From the NCBI GenBank assembly GCA_021298555.1, contig JAJTGE010000007.1, forward strand, positions 1-64,000: DNA of 64,000 bases. Direction: 5' to 3'. A program made the position numbers and the translations under genes. Source of the stretch: Oxalobacteraceae bacterium. Lineage in GTDB: Bacteria > Pseudomonadota > Gammaproteobacteria > Burkholderiales > Burkholderiaceae_D. Below are positions 62,701 to 64,000 of the stretch, in pieces. The notes below the pieces were generated by a model. It worked only from the letters and a program-made list of their open reading frames with translations, was not told the DNA's origin and searched no databases. The first letter of the stretch is position 1. Each line of letters opens with the position of its first letter.

Positions 62701-63666
62701 CTTAGTTCGCTCAGTGCGCGTATCGACTGCCAGTACTCCAGTCATAGACGATAGCCCTAGCTGCGCACTAAGTTCATTGAGTTGAATTTCACCGGGCTTG
62801 AGCGTTAATAAACCAGACACACCGGCTACACCTGCGCTAGGTAAATCGATATCAAACAACGCACCAAAGCCAGCAATGTCGTTCGTACCTAATCCAAATC
62901 GTAACTGGCTAAGAGTAGGACTAAGCGTGCCATACGTATTAAATGTGCTGTTTGCAAAACTAAGCTGTAATTCAACCGGCCAAGGGGATTTACCCTTGGT
63001 GAGTTGCAGAAGTGTGCCGCCTCGAATTTTTAGCGTGTAAGGTATATCTTGATTGATGTGCCCTTTGGCATTCAAAGACAGTTGACCATTTGCAGGTAGC
63101 TGCGCGTCTAGTTTATCTAGCGCCAATTGCGAGGTTTTTTCACTTGTGCCTTTATAGGTCACACGCAATCGTTCAATACGAATGTGTTTGATATCGAAAT
63201 GCGGGGTAAATGCAGACGCTGATGTGGGTTCTTGAGTATCTACAGCTGACGTTTCGTTCGCTGAATCAAAAATCCAATTCGCCTGACCCGAATCAGCCTG
63301 TATCAGCGTAAGCTCTACGTCACTTGCAGACAAACTCTCGGCGCGTAGCTGGCCGTGCCACAGCGGCAGCAAATCCAAACGTATTTGCAATTCACCAACG
63401 CGCGCAAAATCGCTACCAATAAATCCTTGCGGCTGTTGAATTCGTAGACCATGCACGACCAAACGAGGGTGTATACCGACTTCAAGCGCAACAGCACCTT
63501 CCAGATGAACGATCCTGCCCAGCTGCTCTGATAACCAACGCCCTAGCCATCCGCGGTAGGCATTGGCATCTATGGGTATGCCTACCCACAAACACAGCAA
63601 CAGAGCAAAGAATCCCGTCAGCAATAACGCTGTAAACCAACGTAAATGACGTAGTCGTAAAAACAT
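59797..63666 (-). CDS. AsmA-family protein (large, YhdP/TamB-like class)
   Basis: A 1289-residue protein with one N-terminal membrane segment (about 9-30) and a long periplasmic part dominated by beta-strand repeats. It starts with the AsmA pattern (IPIDANAYRGWLGRWLSEQLGRIVHLEGAV) and ends with an AsmA C-terminal-type domain (about 1100-1270, ...LRPQAKTAQFLSLATPLEVKGGLDKFTIGPN). Such proteins form lipid-transfer bridges between the inner and outer membranes. Convergent with the GGDEF-EAL gene, the stops meeting at 59796/59797 with no gap. Confidence 0.88.
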   Translation of the reverse strand: MFLRLRHLRWFTALLLTGFFALLLCLWVGIPIDANAYRGWLGRWLSEQLGRIVHLEGAVALEVGIHPRLVVHGLRIQQPQGFIGSDFARVGELQIRLDLLPLWHGQLRAESLSASDVELTLIQADSGQANWIFDSANETSAVDTQEPTSASAFTPHFDIKHIRIERLRVTYKGTSEKTSQLALDKLDAQLPANGQLSLNAKGHINQDIPYTLKIRGGTLLQLTKGKSPWPVELQLSFANSTFNTYGTLSPTLSQLRFGLGTNDIAGFGALFDIDLPSAGVAGVSGLLTLKPGEIQLNELSAQLGLSSMTGVLAVDTRTERTKLSGKLAVSRLDLRPFLGQDAEEEPPTDIPALYRSLTRAKIDLQALNHQDVDLALSVDEWISLPGDVQQTTLALKLDRGKFSMPMTARIAGVPFKAEMRADGSRTIPTFQLALSSDQADVGGLAQLITGIGGIKGQSGQLHIKLASQGQDGASLMKALSVQLDVRDSQLSYGNLDGGQPVAFRIQRMHISLPSGRALEGQLTATLLGKSLQARLTGSDLRSAMQSATTEFTLTAQARGFAAHLASTLNAEKGDATVSFSLGAERAGDVAVWLGVRPDARAALAVAGRISASSQHWHLSDLVLQVGSSGLHADLQKRVLKGKSIYGVVLNIGQLDAVELDQLLLAKKRTTSQAAVLNIPILPQQLVLDDADIRVRVSSLKTTSISITNIGFDTQLRDGYMPASPFFAELGKQRLDGAIMLDMRSTEPHAQLWLFAKNLDGGQVLRDLKLSQTIDLTAERFSLYLDSHAHQLASLIANAQLVGEITGGKLNWRDANQRSVATLILNQGRLSAAPAQPLTLSLEGGVDEHPVELMVRSASANELLNPRLPVPFELTVSAARSQLQLVGTLNRTKQEPDLELQLKASGERLDSVNHLLRVAMPPWGPWSAQGRFRIAPGVYSVDELNLAMGSSSLQGHGKLETTSHPPRLTINLATPQIQLDDFPLAGWSATQAPAVPTESDSIRKKAVDTSEEIQSLLSAQTLRSITAYLSVRVDSVIAGKDQLGSGALEAKISDGRAVIGPASIAMQGGTAKAQVTYEPRERDIQTSMTIDVDKFDYGVLARRIKPAADVSGRFSLHMDVQAKSPRLSDALKYGNGQLDFLVWPNEMKADMVDLWAVNLLLALLPTIDPKNESKVNCAVGRFTLVNGKLNQRQLVLDTSKVRVKGTTAIDLANETLHMRLQPQAKTAQFLSLATPLEVKGGLDKFTIGPNAGDVIETIVRFATSVVWVPIKRLFSQKVPEDGADVCNIIL

Positions 63667-63707
63667 ACAACAACGCTTTCTGACAAAAATTAGTCTTGCC
63701 TAGCCAT

Positions 63708-64000
63708 CTAACTAAAATGGGTACGCAAATAATCTGCACAGAGTGCTACGGCAGTGTTGGCTTCATCGATGATGCCACCCATGATGATGAAACCATGAAT
63801 TTGCCGCTCAAAGCACACATACTGTACTTGATTGCCTGCTGCAGATAAGGCATCGGCATAGGCTCTGCCCTCATCACGCAAAGGATCAAATCCGGCCGTT
63901 AACACCAAGGCTGGTGGAAGCTTACTGAGATCGGTTGCTAATAAAGGCGAAGCACGACTATCGAGTTGATCCAATTCTGTTCGCAAATACACATCACGAA
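63708..64000 (-). CDS. Alpha/beta hydrolase (HSL-family esterase), N-terminus beyond window
   Basis: C-terminal fragment of about 97 residues; the frame is open to the window edge (…RDVYLRTELDQLDSRASPLL). It matches the end of hormone-sensitive-lipase-type esterases: ASPLLATDLSKLPPALVLTAGFDPLRDEGRAYADAL holds the catalytic Asp (FDPLRDEG), and the catalytic His is in QIHGFI. The nucleophile part lies outside the window. Upstream of the AsmA gene on the same strand, 41 bases apart. Confidence 0.88.
   Translation of the reverse strand, partial: RDVYLRTELDQLDSRASPLLATDLSKLPPALVLTAGFDPLRDEGRAYADALSAAGNQVQYVCFERQIHGFIIMGGIIDEANTAVALCADYLRTHFS

Overview
The window reads as chromosome of a betaproteobacterium of the order Burkholderiales, possibly close to Oxalobacteraceae. 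The main reason is the conserved housekeeping block ankyrin protein - TatD - PilZ - holB - tmk - mltG, divergent from ygfZ - DUF4936 - NRDE protein, an order familiar from that group. Base composition looks even (about half G+C). I see no transposase, integrase, phage gene, tRNA, rRNA or CRISPR array.

Layout. 1-2.9 kb: end of an unknown membrane protein, a small helical protein, a CBS-pair protein, Hsp20, and an SDR-fold protein carrying the halohydrin dehalogenase signature. 3-9 kb: two GT4 glycosyltransferases, pirin, RsuA, a Lys-rich secreted protein, ankyrin protein, TatD. 9-14.4 kb: the housekeeping block. 14.4-22.7 kb: a long minus-strand set for acyl-CoA and lipid-type catabolism (thioesterases, epoxide-hydrolase-like hydrolase, two SDRs, MDR reductase, long acyl-CoA dehydrogenase, thiolase). 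23-30.8 kb: MHS-type transporter, LysR regulator, a pseudo-receiver winged-helix regulator, RibA, an old-yellow-enzyme homologue, lactate permease. 31-34.5 kb: a four-gene locus I do not recognise as a named system: a three-module glycine-zipper/glutamine-rich protein, a stand-alone homologue of a peptidase N-terminal domain, a large S8 peptidase carrying that same domain, and a small HTH protein. 34.6-42.6 kb: a minus-strand set with alcohol dehydrogenase, SDR, aldehyde dehydrogenase and a Liv-type ABC importer whose LivF lacks the P-loop. 43-49 kb: a secreted metallo-beta-lactamase-fold protein with an apparent internal deletion, then a GldA/GldG-like ABC exporter operon ending in a HupE-family protein. 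49-55.8 kb: MmgE/PrpD protein, acyl-CoA dehydrogenase, LysR, and a DUF1501/DUF1800 pair. 55.9-64 kb: di-heme cytochrome c peroxidase, a structured intergenic region, an H-NOX/GGDEF-EAL nitric-oxide to c-di-GMP pair, a giant AsmA-family protein and a truncated esterase.

The most interesting items are (1) the S8 peptidase locus with its trans-encoded N-domain homologue and repeat protein at 31.0-34.5 kb; (2) the halohydrin-dehalogenase-like protein at 2.2-2.9 kb; (3) two separate genes that have lost a core catalytic segment (LivF and the MBL-fold protein); (4) the folded intergenic element ahead of the H-NOX gene; (5) the ABC/GldG/HupE operon with a His-rich loop.

Everything here rests on reading the sequence and on remembered family features. 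No database or structure search was run.
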